Shown here: one piece after another, positions 24,292 to 35,253 of the stretch | How positions within the stretch are numbered: position 1 is the first letter of the stretch | How the letters are laid out: the number at the start of each line of letters is the position of its first letter | NCBI GenBank assembly: GCA_038203955.1 | Contig: JBBRDK010000013.1 | Location: 1 to 55,912, forward strand | Length of the DNA: 55,912 nucleotides | Direction: 5' to 3' | Origin: JALYUA01 sp038203955 | Lineage (GTDB): Bacteria > Acidobacteriota > Thermoanaerobaculia > UBA5066 > Gp7-AA6 | Program-made: the position numbers and the translations under genes | The notes under the pieces: generated by a model | What the model saw: only the letters and a program-made list of their open reading frames with translations | Told to the model about the DNA's origin: nothing | The model's database searches: none

Positions 24292-25970
24292 TGGAGCGAG
24301 TCCGGAAGGTCGGTGCGGTTCGATCGAGGCGCCGTGATGCGGAGGAGCTCGCAGAACCGGCGCGCGAGCTCCGGATCGAACTGAGTGCCTCCTTTGGCGG
24401 TCAGGATGTCGAGCGCCGCGTCGACGGCGATGGGCGAGCGGTACGAGTGCGCCGCCGTCATCGCGTCGTACGCCTCGGCGATCGCGAGCACGCGCGAGCC
24501 GAACGGGATCCGGTCGCCGGAGAGGCCGTCGGGATAGCCCGCCCCGTCGTACCGCTCGTGATGGTGGCGGACCAGCGGCGCGATCGGATAGGGAAACTCG
24601 ATTCGCTCGAGGATGTCGGCTCCGATGGCCGCGTGCCGCCGCACGAGCGCCACCTCCTGGAGGTCGAGAGGCCGGCGTCCCGCCAGGCGCTCATACGGGA
24701 CCTCGACTTCGCGAATGCCGATGTCGTGCAGGAGCCCGGCCACCGTGAGCTGTTCGATGCCCTCGGCGGGAAGGCGAAGCGCGGCGGCGAACCTCCGGCA
24801 GAGCGCGCCGACGGCGTACGAGTGCGCTTTGAGCTGAGGATACGGTCTGGCGCCAGGCTCCAGGAGCGACTTGACGAGACTGCGGTACGACTGCCGGTAC
24901 CGCTCGCCCGACGCCGACTGAAGGACCGCCGCGCGGATCCCGCGATGAACCTCCTTCAGCGCCTCCTCCGCCGCTTCGTCGGGCGGCCGGGAGAACAGGA
25001 GGCTCACCAGAAGCGTGCGGACGCCCGGGAAGATCACGGAAGTCTGGATTCCGGCGAAGCTCTGGATCTCGCCGTCGCCGCGCCCGAGGGGGAACTCGGT
25101 CGAGAACCGCTTCTGATGGGGCGGACGCAGGTCCGGCGAAGCCGATGCGACCACCGGCGCCAGGTTCTCGAGAAGCGCGATCCGGGCGTCTTCGGAGAGC
25201 GCGCGGCGCGCCCCGATCTGAATGTGAACCGCGTCGCGGGTCCAGCTCGAAAACGCGACGGCATCGATGTCGGAAGCGAGAAGGAGCGAGCTCCAGAATC
25301 CCCGGAAGACGAGCTCTTCCCGGGGCACCGGGCGGCCCGAGAGAACCGGAGGCCGGGAAGGCGCCGGCGCCGCCGCGGCGGCCGGGCTCTCGGCCGGCCC
25401 GTCCTCCCACTCCGGCCCCGAAGAAAAGAGGGCCGGAGGAGACGGAAACTCCTGAAGCGAGCCGCCGTCGGATCCCGGGCGGTAGAGCGCTTCCGCGTCC
25501 TCCGGAGCCAGCGGCTCGGGAGCGGCGACGGAGGTTCCGTTGAAGGACTCGAGGACCTCGGCGATCCGAGAGGCCAGTTTTTCGGCCGCCCGGAGATCTT
25601 CCGCCGCGAAAAATGCGCCTTCGAGCTTGTCCTGGAGCTCGACGATTCCGACCATCCGCGATCCGACGTACGCCGGCGCCGCGAGCATGCGCGCGTATTG
25701 CTCCCGCTCCATCGACGCCGCGAGGCGTCCCGCCTCCCGCGCGGAATTCGCATACGCGGGGCGGCGATGATGCTGCACCCAGTCGACTAAGGGATGTGAG
25801 GCCTCCAGGAAGTCCTCCGGCCCGAAACGCGATACGAATCCGTACGATCCGGCCAGCCGGAAATCCCCGGACGGACCCATGGCGTAGCAGCGAGCGCGAG
25901 CGACGCGCAACGCCGCGCGGGACTCCGCGAGGATGCCCGCGACCACTTCCTCGAGACGCTGCGGAAGCAT
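24288..25970 (-). CDS. GAF-HD-GYP protein, probable c-di-GMP phosphodiesterase (560 aa)
   Basis: The ATG at 25970 (CTCGGAGGAA upstream) is chosen; the open frame continues upstream only as antisense of lpxC. The N-terminal 175 residues form a GAF-like domain. A Pro/Ala-rich linker (about 180-230) is followed by a second alpha/beta region, then HD-GYP (about 375-550). The latter has LLHDIG, the His triplet VRHHHERYDGAGYPDGL (GYP present) and AEAYDAMTA. The family hydrolyses c-di-GMP. It may oppose the GGDEF/EAL protein encoded 1 kb away. It is coupled to smpB and divergent from lpxC. Confidence 0.9.
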   Translation of the reverse strand: MLPQRLEEVVAGILAESRAALRVARARCYAMGPSGDFRLAGSYGFVSRFGPEDFLEASHPLVDWVQHHRRPAYANSAREAGRLAASMEREQYARMLAAPAYVGSRMVGIVELQDKLEGAFFAAEDLRAAEKLASRIAEVLESFNGTSVAAPEPLAPEDAEALYRPGSDGGSLQEFPSPPALFSSGPEWEDGPAESPAAAAAPAPSRPPVLSGRPVPREELVFRGFWSSLLLASDIDAVAFSSWTRDAVHIQIGARRALSEDARIALLENLAPVVASASPDLRPPHQKRFSTEFPLGRGDGEIQSFAGIQTSVIFPGVRTLLVSLLFSRPPDEAAEEALKEVHRGIRAAVLQSASGERYRQSYRSLVKSLLEPGARPYPQLKAHSYAVGALCRRFAAALRLPAEGIEQLTVAGLLHDIGIREVEVPYERLAGRRPLDLQEVALVRRHAAIGADILERIEFPYPIAPLVRHHHERYDGAGYPDGLSGDRIPFGSRVLAIAEAYDAMTAAHSYRSPIAVDAALDILTAKGGTQFDPELARRFCELLRITAPRSNRTDLPDSLQ

Positions 25971-26174
25971 TTCCTCCGAGTGTACCGGATCGAATTTCGG
26001 GGCTCCGGAGGTGGCGCGCGGGCCACAGAGTTGTGGCGCGACAGCCACAGGGCGGCGCACCCGGCGGCGGAGCGTAGGCGCATAAACGAAAGGAATCGAG
26101 CGACTTACAACTATTCCGCCGATCGCGCCAAAGCTGGCATCGATGCTGCGACGCGGGAGGGCGGAACGAACTGC

Positions 26175-27059
26175 TTGCGATCCCAGACCACACTCAAAAC
26201 GACCGTTTCCATCGAGGGCGTCGGACTTCATTCCGGCCACCCGGTGCGCGCCATGTTCCGCCCCGCCGAGGCCGGGCAGGGCCTCGTCTTCGTGCGCACC
26301 GATCACCCCGGCTCGCCGATCCCCGCCCGGCTCTCTTCGGCCAGCCTGTTCGACTACGCGACGACGCTTTCGGCCAACGGGATCTCGATCGGGACGGTCG
26401 AGCACGTCCTCTCGGCCGCGGCCGGCGAAGGCCTCGACAACTGCCGCATCGAGGTCGATGGCCCCGAGATCCCGATCCTCGACGGCTCGGCCCTGCCGTT
26501 CGTCCGTCTGTTCCACGCGGCCGGATTCGAGCGCCAGGAGGAACGCGTCCGCCCGATCACGCTCGATCGGGAGGTCGAAGTTTCGCGGGGCGATCGGAGC
26601 GTCCGATACGTTCCGGACGGACCGGGCCTGACGATCAGCTACGAGATCGACTTCCCGCATCCCGTCGTCGGAAAGCAGGAGCTGACGGTCGCGATCCGCC
26701 CCGAGGAGTATTCGGCGCGCATCGCTCCCGCCCGCACGTTCGGGTTCGCGCGCGACGTCGAAGCCATGCGTGTCCGCGGACTCGCCCGCGGCGGCAACCT
26801 TCACAACGCCGTCGTGCTCGACGAGACCGGAGTCGCGTCGGGACCGCTGCGGTTTCGCGACGAGTTCGTCCGCCACAAGATCCTCGACTTAGTCGGCGAC
26901 CTCGCCCTCCTCGGTGCGCCCCTCGCCGGAAAGATCTTCGCCCGCAAGGCGGGACATGCGCTGCACATCGAGTTCGCGCGCGCCTTGGAGCTCGCCCGGA
27001 CCGCCCCGGCGCTCCGCCCCGCCGAAGACCTTCGCCAGGAGCGCACGGTCAACGAGTAG
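26175..27059 (+). CDS. lpxC: LpxC, UDP-3-O-acyl-GlcNAc deacetylase
   Basis: The TTG at 26175 gives 294 residues starting LRSQTTLKTTVSIEGVG, close to the usual 300; GGGAGGG lies about 12 bases upstream. The zinc-site motifs are present: TVEHVLSA, HKILDLVGD, and a later general-acid His in KAGHALH. This enzyme commits UDP-GlcNAc derivatives to lipid A, so the cell makes lipopolysaccharide. It is monocistronic here, with no other lpx genes in view. The longer in-frame reading back to 25980 is unlikely because it overlaps the HD-GYP promoter region and lacks family similarity. Confidence 0.96.
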   Translation: MRSQTTLKTTVSIEGVGLHSGHPVRAMFRPAEAGQGLVFVRTDHPGSPIPARLSSASLFDYATTLSANGISIGTVEHVLSAAAGEGLDNCRIEVDGPEIPILDGSALPFVRLFHAAGFERQEERVRPITLDREVEVSRGDRSVRYVPDGPGLTISYEIDFPHPVVGKQELTVAIRPEEYSARIAPARTFGFARDVEAMRVRGLARGGNLHNAVVLDETGVASGPLRFRDEFVRHKILDLVGDLALLGAPLAGKIFARKAGHALHIEFARALELARTAPALRPAEDLRQERTVNE

Positions 27060-27156
27060 CTTCGGGACGGGGAGGCGGTGGGCGGAAAACAGGGTGAAAT
27101 CGAGCGTCTTCCCTGTCCCTTCGGGTCGACCTGACCCCTCGTCACGGCCGGCTCGT

Positions 27157-27162
27157 TACAAT
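27157..27162 (+). promoter_or_regulatory. Candidate -10 box, leaderless arrangement
   Basis: TACAAT lies 7 bases before the GTG at 27170, with no ribosome site between. This mirrors the arrangement at 15519-15524. Confidence 0.45.
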
Positions 27163-27169
27163 CGGTCTC

Positions 27170-27739
27170 GTGCTCAAGAGCCTCCGGCTGCCGGTCTCTC
27201 TGCTCCTCGGGGCCCTGTGCGCGGCGCCCGCCGCGGCGGACGAGGCGGTCCGTCCGAAGATGGGGGCGGTGCACGCCGAGGCCCGGGGACCGGACGTCTT
27301 TTTGAGGTTCCGCCTCGAGGGCGCCCTGAACCCGGAGCTCGCGAGCAAGATCGAGACGGGGCTCGAGACCGCGATCCGATACGACGTCCGGCTCTATCGC
27401 CACAACGCGCACTGGCTGTGGGACGACCGGATCGACGGGAGGCGCTACCGCGTCGCGGTCACGTTCGATCCCGTCACGCGGGAGTACGTGATCGCGGAGA
27501 CGCTCGACGGAAAGCCCCTCGCCCGTTCTTCGACGCGCGACTTCGCCGAGGTCCTCCGCCGGCTCGTATCCCGGGAAAACCTCCTCGTGTTCCGGGTCGG
27601 TGAAGCCGAGCCACACCGGAACCTGTACGTCGAGGTCCGAGGCGTCTTCGACTCGGGCTACCTGTTCACCATCATTCCCGTCGACGCGCGGACTCCCTGG
27701 AAGGAGTCGAACCGCTTCGACGTCCGGATCTCGCCGTGA
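27170..27739 (+). CDS. DUF4390 periplasmic protein
   Basis: The 189-residue product begins at GTG with a signal peptide (LRLPVSLLLGALCAAPAAA). The strand-rich body (VFLRFRLEGALNPELASKIETG, ending in YLFTIIPV) fits the DUF4390 family, which typically sits immediately upstream of NtrY-like kinases. Its stop overlaps the kinase start as GTGA. Context suggests it is the periplasmic partner or sensor of the NtrY homologue; the biochemical role is not established. Confidence 0.85.
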   Translation: MLKSLRLPVSLLLGALCAAPAAADEAVRPKMGAVHAEARGPDVFLRFRLEGALNPELASKIETGLETAIRYDVRLYRHNAHWLWDDRIDGRRYRVAVTFDPVTREYVIAETLDGKPLARSSTRDFAEVLRRLVSRENLLVFRVGEAEPHRNLYVEVRGVFDSGYLFTIIPVDARTPWKESNRFDVRISP

Positions 27740-29870
27740 GTCTCCTGTCCGAGCTGCAGCGGCGGCGAAAGGACAACAAGCTCATCGTCGGGCTGGTGCT
27801 CTCGGTCCTCGTGGTCTGGACCGCGGTGTCCGTCCTCCAGCAGCGGGCGGACGAGCCCGGCACCGTCACGCGCGGGCTGCTTCTCTTCGTCCTGTCCTAC
27901 ATCAACATCACGCTGATCGCGGCGGTGCTGTTCGTGCTCGGACGCACCCTGCTGAAGACGTGGCTCGAGCGGCGGCGGCGGACGCTCGGCTCCCAGTTCA
28001 AGACCAAGCTGCTCGTGACGTACCTCGGGCTGACGGCGATTCCGATCGGGCTGCTCTTCTTCACCGCCACCGGCCTCCTGCAGCGCTCGATCGACCGGTG
28101 GTTCTCCACCCCCGTGCGCGAAGTCGTCGGCAACGCGCGAGCCGTCGAAGACATGGCCGAGCGCCGCCTCACGGATCAGACCCTCGGCGACGCGCGGCTC
28201 GCGGCGCAGACTTTCGGGGCCGCGACCCCTCCCGTGGCGGTCCTCGAGGCGTTTCGGCGTGAGCACCGGCTCGACACCGTCGAGGCGTACCGCGGCACGG
28301 AGCGCATCGCTCTCGTCCAGAGCGCGCCGGGAGAGATCCCGTTGATCGCGGCCGAAGCGCTTCGCCGGGCGGCCGCAGCGGGCGAGGACACGCGCATCGA
28401 GGTCGTCCGCGACGGCTCGCACCGATACCGCGCCGCGCGGGCGTCCGGCGCGCTCACCTGGGTCACGGGCGCGCGGATCCCGCCCGCGGAAGCCCGCGCG
28501 ATGGAGTCGATCGCCGCCGCCTGGTCGGAGTACAAGAAGCTCGAGGTGCAGAAGCCGGCGATCAAGGCGGCGAACATCTCTACCTTTCTTCTAATCACGC
28601 TGGCGATCCTGTTCGCGTCCGCCTGGATCGGCCTCACGCTCGCGCGCCGCATCACGCTGCCGATCGCCGCCCTCGCCGAATCCACGCACCGGCTGGAGTC
28701 GGGCGAGCTCTCGGCGCGCGTCGGCATCCGCGCCGAGGACGAGCTCGGCGTGCTGGTCGAGTCGTTCAACCGCATGGCGGCGGGCCTGGAGGACGCTCGC
28801 AACGCGCTCCTGCGGTCGAACGAGGAGCTCTCGGGCTCCAACCGGAGGGTCGACCTCGAGAGGCGGCTGCTCGCGACAGTGCTCGAGTCCGTCACGACGG
28901 GGGTCCTCGCTTTCGACGCCGAAGGACGGGTGACCGTCTGCAATCCCGCCGCCCGCTCGCTCCTCGGTCTCGGAGAGGACGTCTCGATCGACGCCCTGCG
29001 CGGCCGGCCGGAGCTCGAGAGCCTGGTCTCCGCGCTGACGGCCGCGCGGGCGGGAGATCTTCCCTCCGCGCCTCGGGAGCTCGCGCTTCCCGGACCCGAG
29101 GGAGAGCGCCGCCTCGAGATCGCGCTCCGGCCGCTCGCGGCGCCTTCCGCAGGTGAACGAGGCGGATGGGTCCTCGCGATCGAGGACACGACGCACGTCG
29201 CGCGCGAACAGAAGCTCGCCGCCTGGAGCGAGGTCGCTCGGCGCGTCGCGCACGAGATCAAGAATCCCCTGACGCCCATCCGGCTCTCGGCCGAGCGGAT
29301 CGCGAAACGGTGGAAGGCCCGTGAGCCCGACATCGCGGACACGATCGATCGCGGCACGCGCGTCATCGTCGAGGAAGTGAACTTCCTCAAGTCCCTCGTC
29401 GACGAGTTCTCGCGGTTCGCGCGGCTGCCCGAGATGCGACCCGAGCCCACGGACCTTCCCGCGCTCGCGCTCTCCGCCGTCCGGCTCTTCGAAGGGGCGC
29501 GGGAGGGAGTCCGCATCCGGGTCGAGAGCCGCCTCGCCCGCGAGATCGTCAACGTCGATCCGGAGCAGATCCGGCGGGCGCTGATCAACCTGATCGACAA
29601 CGCGTTGGAGGCCTGCGGGGCGTCGGGAGAGATCGTCGTCACGGTCGCGGACAGCGGCCGCGGCGTGCAGCTCGAGGTGACCGACACCGGCCGGGGAGTG
29701 GCTCCGCGCGACCGCGAAAAGCTCTTCCTTCCGGATTTCACGACGAAGGGGCGCGGGACGGGCCTCGGCCTGGCGATCGTCTCCCGCATCGTGGCCGACC
29801 ACAACGGGACGATCCGCGTGGAGGAGAACCGTCCCCGCGGCGCCCGTTTCATCATCGAGCTTCCTGCCGC

Positions 29871-29874
<4 letters not shown>
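27736..29874 (+). CDS. NtrY-like membrane histidine kinase (712 aa)
   Basis: Three N-terminal membrane helices (about 16-36, 49-71, 93-115) and a fourth (about 284-305) bracket an extracytoplasmic sensor region. HAMP (about 305-360), PAS (about 385-490) and HisKA with phospho-His in RVAHEIKNPLTPIRLSA follow, then HATPase (DTGRGVAP, GTGLGLAIV). It starts at GTG overlapping the DUF4390 stop and ends overlapping the start of the sigma-54 regulator, giving a three-gene coupled operon. NtrY systems respond to nitrogen or envelope and redox cues; the ligand here is unknown. Confidence 0.95.
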
Positions 29875-31229
<1,355 letters not shown>

Positions 31230-31230
31230 T

Positions 31231-31326
31231 GAGTTGTCAGTTTTCAGTCCTCAGTTTTCGTCAACCGACTGAGTACTGACTACTGACGACTGATCACCCT
31301 GAACGTCAGCGCTGAACGCAACGCTC
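31231..31326. repeat. Heptad tandem array 6
   Basis: TCAGTTT/TCAGTCC units, then ACTGAGT/ACTGACT/ACTGACG/ACTGATC units, fill the convergent gap between ntrX and the formimidoyltransferase gene. Confidence 0.8.
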
Positions 31327-32230
31327 AACTTTCGTCTTCCAGCAGCTTCGTCTCCAGCACCTGCTCGCTCGAGAATCCCTCCAGCCGCAGGTAGTGCTCG
31401 GCCGCCATGAAGAGCGCGTCGGCCGGCGTCAGGCCGACGATCTCGGATCCGACGATCGCGACGCCGTGGCGCTCGGCTTCACTGCGCACGCACTCGAAGA
31501 CGCGGTGGAGCGGCGTCTTCCGGTAGTTGGTCATGTTGATCGAGACCTGGACGATGCCGCGGGCCGAGAGGTCGACCGCCATCGCCTTGACGTACCGGAA
31601 CCCGCCGCCGATGTGCCGGATCGATTTCGCGATCCGGTCTGCGACGGCCAGGTCTCTGGTGCCGAGATTGATGTTGTACGCGATGAGAGGAGCGCGGGCG
31701 CCGATGGCCACCGCGCCGGCCGTCGAGTGGGGGCGGACGGGACCAAAGTCCGGTTTCCAGTCCGCCTTCTCCATCTTCGACCCGAGGCCTTCGAATTCGC
31801 CCTTGCGGACGTCGGCCAGATTCCGGCGGCCTTCGGCCGAGGCCGAGTCCTCGTACAGGTACACGGGGATCCCGAAGCGCGTCGCCACCTCTTCGGCGAT
31901 TTTCCGGGAGAGAACGACGCACTCCTGGAGCGTCACCCCGCGGATCGGGATGAGAGGCACCACGTCGACGGCTCCCATCCGGGGGTGCTCCCCCCGGTGG
32001 CGGGTCAGGTCGATCCGGGGCAGGGCCGCCTCGAAAAGAGCGAGCACGCCCGCGCGGACACCCTCCGCGTCACCCACGAACGTGAGTACGCTCCGGTTGT
32101 GCGCGGGGTCGGAGGAAAGATTCAAAACCCGCACGCCCGGGACCGCGCGCACGGCGCCGGCGATCTCCTGAACCAGCGAATTTTCGACCCCTTCCGAGAA
32201 GTTGGGGACGCACTCGATGACGCTGCGCAT
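31325..32230 (-). CDS. Glutamate formimidoyltransferase (FtcD N-terminal type)
   Basis: The 301-residue protein begins SVIECVPNFSEG, the hallmark start of formiminotransferases. It includes the histidine-rich substrate segments DPAHNRSVLTFVGD and RHRGEHPRMGAVDVVPL. The family transfers the formimino group of N-formimino-glutamate (from histidine breakdown) to tetrahydrofolate. The cyclodeaminase domain and hut genes are absent, as in single-domain bacterial versions. It is divergent from the TPR gene, with an 87-base shared promoter region. Confidence 0.95.
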   Translation of the reverse strand: MRSVIECVPNFSEGVENSLVQEIAGAVRAVPGVRVLNLSSDPAHNRSVLTFVGDAEGVRAGVLALFEAALPRIDLTRHRGEHPRMGAVDVVPLIPIRGVTLQECVVLSRKIAEEVATRFGIPVYLYEDSASAEGRRNLADVRKGEFEGLGSKMEKADWKPDFGPVRPHSTAGAVAIGARAPLIAYNINLGTRDLAVADRIAKSIRHIGGGFRYVKAMAVDLSARGIVQVSINMTNYRKTPLHRVFECVRSEAERHGVAIVGSEIVGLTPADALFMAAEHYLRLEGFSSEQVLETKLLEDES

Positions 32231-32252
32231 CGGAATTTCTCCGCGCGCAGTC

Positions 32253-32258
32253 TATAAT
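32253..32258 (+). promoter_or_regulatory. Candidate -10 box for the TPR-RDD-nadE operon
   Basis: A perfect TATAAT lies 59 bases before the ATG at 32318, in the divergent intergenic region. Confidence 0.5.
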
Positions 32259-32317
32259 TCGAGTGAAGTGAGCCCCGATAACGGTCTTCCGGTCCTCGAA
32301 CGCGCGGAGCGCGCCTG

Positions 32318-34708
32318 ATGGAGGCCCATACCAACCCCGGAACATACCCGGGAAACCCCTCCCTCCCCCGCGAGGTCAAAGACAAGATCCTCTCCACGTT
32401 CCGGCACACTCTGAACCTCTTCAAGGAGGGGAAGCTCGACGACTGCCTGATCGGGTGTGACTTCATTCTCAAGATGGACGCTCGTTTCGCGCCCGCCCGG
32501 CAATTGCTCGAAAAGGCCCGCAACCCGAGCGCCGACATCGACGTCTCCCAGCTCGAGGCGCTCGTGGCCACCACCCCGACCCGGCAGGAGCGGGTTGTGG
32601 CGGCGGATCCCGACCGGCTCCTCGTCCGCGCGGTCGAGAGCTTCAACGCGCGCGATTTCGATGCCGCGATCTCTGCCGCCGAGCAGGTGCTCTCGGTGCT
32701 GCCCGGAAACCGGGACGCGGTCGAGATCCTCGAGAAAGCCCGGTCGAAGAAGAGCGCTCAGCCGGGCTTCGACGGCTCCCGAAAGAGGGCGCTCGCGGCG
32801 CTCGAAGAGAATCGCCAAGACGACGCCCGCCGTGAGCTCGATCAGATGCGGGGCCTCGACCCCGACCATCCGGCGGTCGCCCTGCTCGAGCGCCGCATCG
32901 GGCCCGCGCCGGCTCCCGTTCCCGCTGCGCCGGCGTCGCCGCCTCCCCCGCCCGACTTCGGCGGCCTCGATCTCGACTTTTCCGACCCGGCGCAGACCTC
33001 CGGCGGGTTCGGGGACTCGACGGAGCAGCCCGACATCCAGTTCGACGACGGCCGCACGGTGTCCCTGAAGATCCCGCCCGAGACCCTTCACGCGCCCGCT
33101 CCGGCCAACGACGGCGACCCGGCGGGGCTCGACGCTTTGAGCCTCGACTCTCTATCGCTCGACCTTCCACCGAGCGTCGAGCCGGTCGGCGCTCCGACGG
33201 ACGCGCGTCCTTCTCTGCGCGGCCCGCTGCACGACGTTCCACCGGCCGTGGCGCCCGGCTCTCCCGCGGACATGTGGGCGGACGCGGGCGGCGGGCTGAA
33301 CCTGGAGCAGGTCGACTCCTCGCCGAGCCCCGAGCCCTTCTCCTCGACCCCGATGTCCGGGATGTCGGAACCCTCCGCGCTCGCGGGACTCGAGCCGGAA
33401 GAAGACTCGGCCGCCGGCGAGCGCGAGATTGCCGGGCTCCTCCGGCAGGGCGACGAGGCGGCGAAGCGGGGGGACAGGCAGCAGGCCATCGAGGTCTGGT
33501 CCCGGATCTTTCTGATCGACATCAACAACTTCGAAGCCGTCAGCCGGATCGAGAAGGCGCGGCAGGAGATGGCCGAAGGCAATCGGAAGATCTCCGACGG
33601 TCTCAAGAACGGCCGGGAGGCGTATGAGCGCGGGGATCTTTCCGGCGCGCGGGAGCTCTTCCTCGAAGTCCTCGCTGTCGACGAAAACGAGCCCACGGCG
33701 CGGTTCTACCTCGACCGGATCCAGGCCGAGATGGCCAACCCGGGCGGCGCGGCGGCCGAGGGCGAGGAGGCCGACGCCTACGCGCCGCAGGCGGACGTGC
33801 CGGACTCCGCCGGCAGTCCCGCCGTGGCCGGCGCTCCGGCCGCGGCCCCCCGGCGGTCCGTGCGCTTCCCCGTCTCGCGGAGGATTCTCGCCATGGTCGG
33901 CCTGTTCGCCGCACTCGTCCTCGGGCTCGTCTACTTCCTCGTCCTTCGGGCCCCCCGCCCGGCCCCGAGGGCAGCCGCTCCGGCGACGGCCGCCGCCCCC
34001 GGTCCGGCGCCCGCGGGCGCCGCGGGGTCTCTCGCGCGCGCGCAGCAGCTTCTCGGCGCCGGCAAGATCGGCGAAGCCCGCCTCGAGCTGCGGCGCGTCC
34101 CTCCCTCGAGCCCCGACCACGGAGAAGCGCAGCGCATGCTGACAGACCTCGGAAAGTCGGGGGCCTCGGGACCGGCCGTCGTCGCGGTCGAGGGGGCGCC
34201 CCCCGCCGGCGCGGCGCCGCCGGCCTCGGAGGCGGATGGGGAGCCCGCGCGGATGCGGATCGCCGCCGAGCGCGCCTTGAAGGACAAGCGGTACATCGAG
34301 GCTCTGAAGACGTTCAGCCAGGCGGCGCCCGCCTTCAAGAACGACCCGACCTTCGCGCAGTCGATGGGCGTCGCCGCGGAGAAGGTCACGGCGCTGACAC
34401 CGGCCGTCAAGCTCTACAACGAAGGCGAGTACGAGACCGCGATCCCTGTGCTGTGGAGAATTTTCCAGGAAGACAGAGACAACCAGGACGCGCGCACGTA
34501 CCTCCTCCGGGCTTACTACAATCAGGGCGTGACGCAGCTTCAGAACGGCCTGTATCCGAAGGCCATCCAGTCTTTCGGCGAGGCCCTGACGATCGACCCG
34601 GCGGACGCCGAGGCCATCCGCCACCGCAAGTTTGCCGAGCGTTACCTCAAGAGCGACCTCGATCTGATGGGCCGCATCTACGTCCGGCATCTGAATCACC
34701 GCCCTTGA
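32318..34708 (+). CDS. TPR-repeat membrane protein with Pro/Ala-rich linkers (796 aa)
   Basis: Short helical repeats (HTLNLFKEGKLDDCLIGCD and similar) occur in the first 200 residues, at about 365-460 and again at 640-790, where the last copies are clear TPRs (YYNQGVTQLQNGLYPKAI). Acidic and Pro-rich linkers separate them. One membrane helix (about 521-545, LAMVGLFAALVLGLVYFLVL) divides a long cytoplasmic N-half from a periplasmic C-half. It is probably a scaffold. The RDD gene start overlaps its stop as TTGA, and NAD synthetase follows. Confidence 0.85.
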   Translation: MEAHTNPGTYPGNPSLPREVKDKILSTFRHTLNLFKEGKLDDCLIGCDFILKMDARFAPARQLLEKARNPSADIDVSQLEALVATTPTRQERVVAADPDRLLVRAVESFNARDFDAAISAAEQVLSVLPGNRDAVEILEKARSKKSAQPGFDGSRKRALAALEENRQDDARRELDQMRGLDPDHPAVALLERRIGPAPAPVPAAPASPPPPPDFGGLDLDFSDPAQTSGGFGDSTEQPDIQFDDGRTVSLKIPPETLHAPAPANDGDPAGLDALSLDSLSLDLPPSVEPVGAPTDARPSLRGPLHDVPPAVAPGSPADMWADAGGGLNLEQVDSSPSPEPFSSTPMSGMSEPSALAGLEPEEDSAAGEREIAGLLRQGDEAAKRGDRQQAIEVWSRIFLIDINNFEAVSRIEKARQEMAEGNRKISDGLKNGREAYERGDLSGARELFLEVLAVDENEPTARFYLDRIQAEMANPGGAAAEGEEADAYAPQADVPDSAGSPAVAGAPAAAPRRSVRFPVSRRILAMVGLFAALVLGLVYFLVLRAPRPAPRAAAPATAAAPGPAPAGAAGSLARAQQLLGAGKIGEARLELRRVPPSSPDHGEAQRMLTDLGKSGASGPAVVAVEGAPPAGAAPPASEADGEPARMRIAAERALKDKRYIEALKTFSQAAPAFKNDPTFAQSMGVAAEKVTALTPAVKLYNEGEYETAIPVLWRIFQEDRDNQDARTYLLRAYYNQGVTQLQNGLYPKAIQSFGEALTIDPADAEAIRHRKFAERYLKSDLDLMGRIYVRHLNHRP

Positions 34709-35253
34709 GCGGGAGGGACGAGCCGGGTCCGCCGGGCGAGCTCCTCGACTTTCCGCTGCGTGAAGACCGCGGCGAGCCGTTTTCCCTGCCTCTGCCCTCC
34801 GCGGGACCGACCCTGGAGCCCGCCGCGCCCCGCACGGCCGCGCTTCCGGACCGGATCCTGTCGACCGGGGCCGACGCCGCGACCGTGCTCCTGCTGGTCT
34901 CGCTGGCCCTCCTCATCGCGGCGGCCGCCCGCGAGCGGTGGCCGACGCCTTCGGGACTCCTCTGGGCGGCCGGGTTCGGGCTGTACCTGTCGTTCTTCGT
35001 GATCGTCGTTCCGCTTCTGCTCTTCGGACGGACCATCGGAATGGCGCTCAGCAACCTCGCGGCGGCGCCGCGGAGCGGGTCGCGCCGCCTGGACCCTCGC
35101 GAGTCGATCCTCCGGTGGACGGGCACCCTCCTCACCGTTCTCTCCCTCGGGTTGTCGCTGCTCTTCACCGCCAGCGATCCGGACGCCCCGACGCTGGCCG
35201 ACGGGTTGTCGGGACGACCGCTCTTAGCCGAGCTTCCGCCCGAGGGACCATGA
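34705..35253 (+). CDS. RDD-family membrane protein (182 aa)
   Basis: The start is the TTG at 34705 overlapping the TPR stop. After a polar 45-residue N-terminus the motif R-x5-D (RILSTGADAA) leads the first helix. A second helix (GFGLYLSFFVIVVPLLLFG) carries GRTIGM, and the third precedes the DP-x-TLADGLSG motif typical of RDD proteins. The family is of uncertain, possibly transport, function. Coupling to the TPR protein suggests a complex. ATGA overlap couples it to nadE. Confidence 0.8.
   Translation: MSGRDEPGPPGELLDFPLREDRGEPFSLPLPSAGPTLEPAAPRTAALPDRILSTGADAATVLLLVSLALLIAAAARERWPTPSGLLWAAGFGLYLSFFVIVVPLLLFGRTIGMALSNLAAAPRSGSRRLDPRESILRWTGTLLTVLSLGLSLLFTASDPDAPTLADGLSGRPLLAELPPEGP

Noticed and set aside
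25971..26876. Upstream extension of the HD-GYP frame
   Set aside because: It is antisense to lpxC; the ATG at 25970 with its ribosome site fits the GAF domain start.
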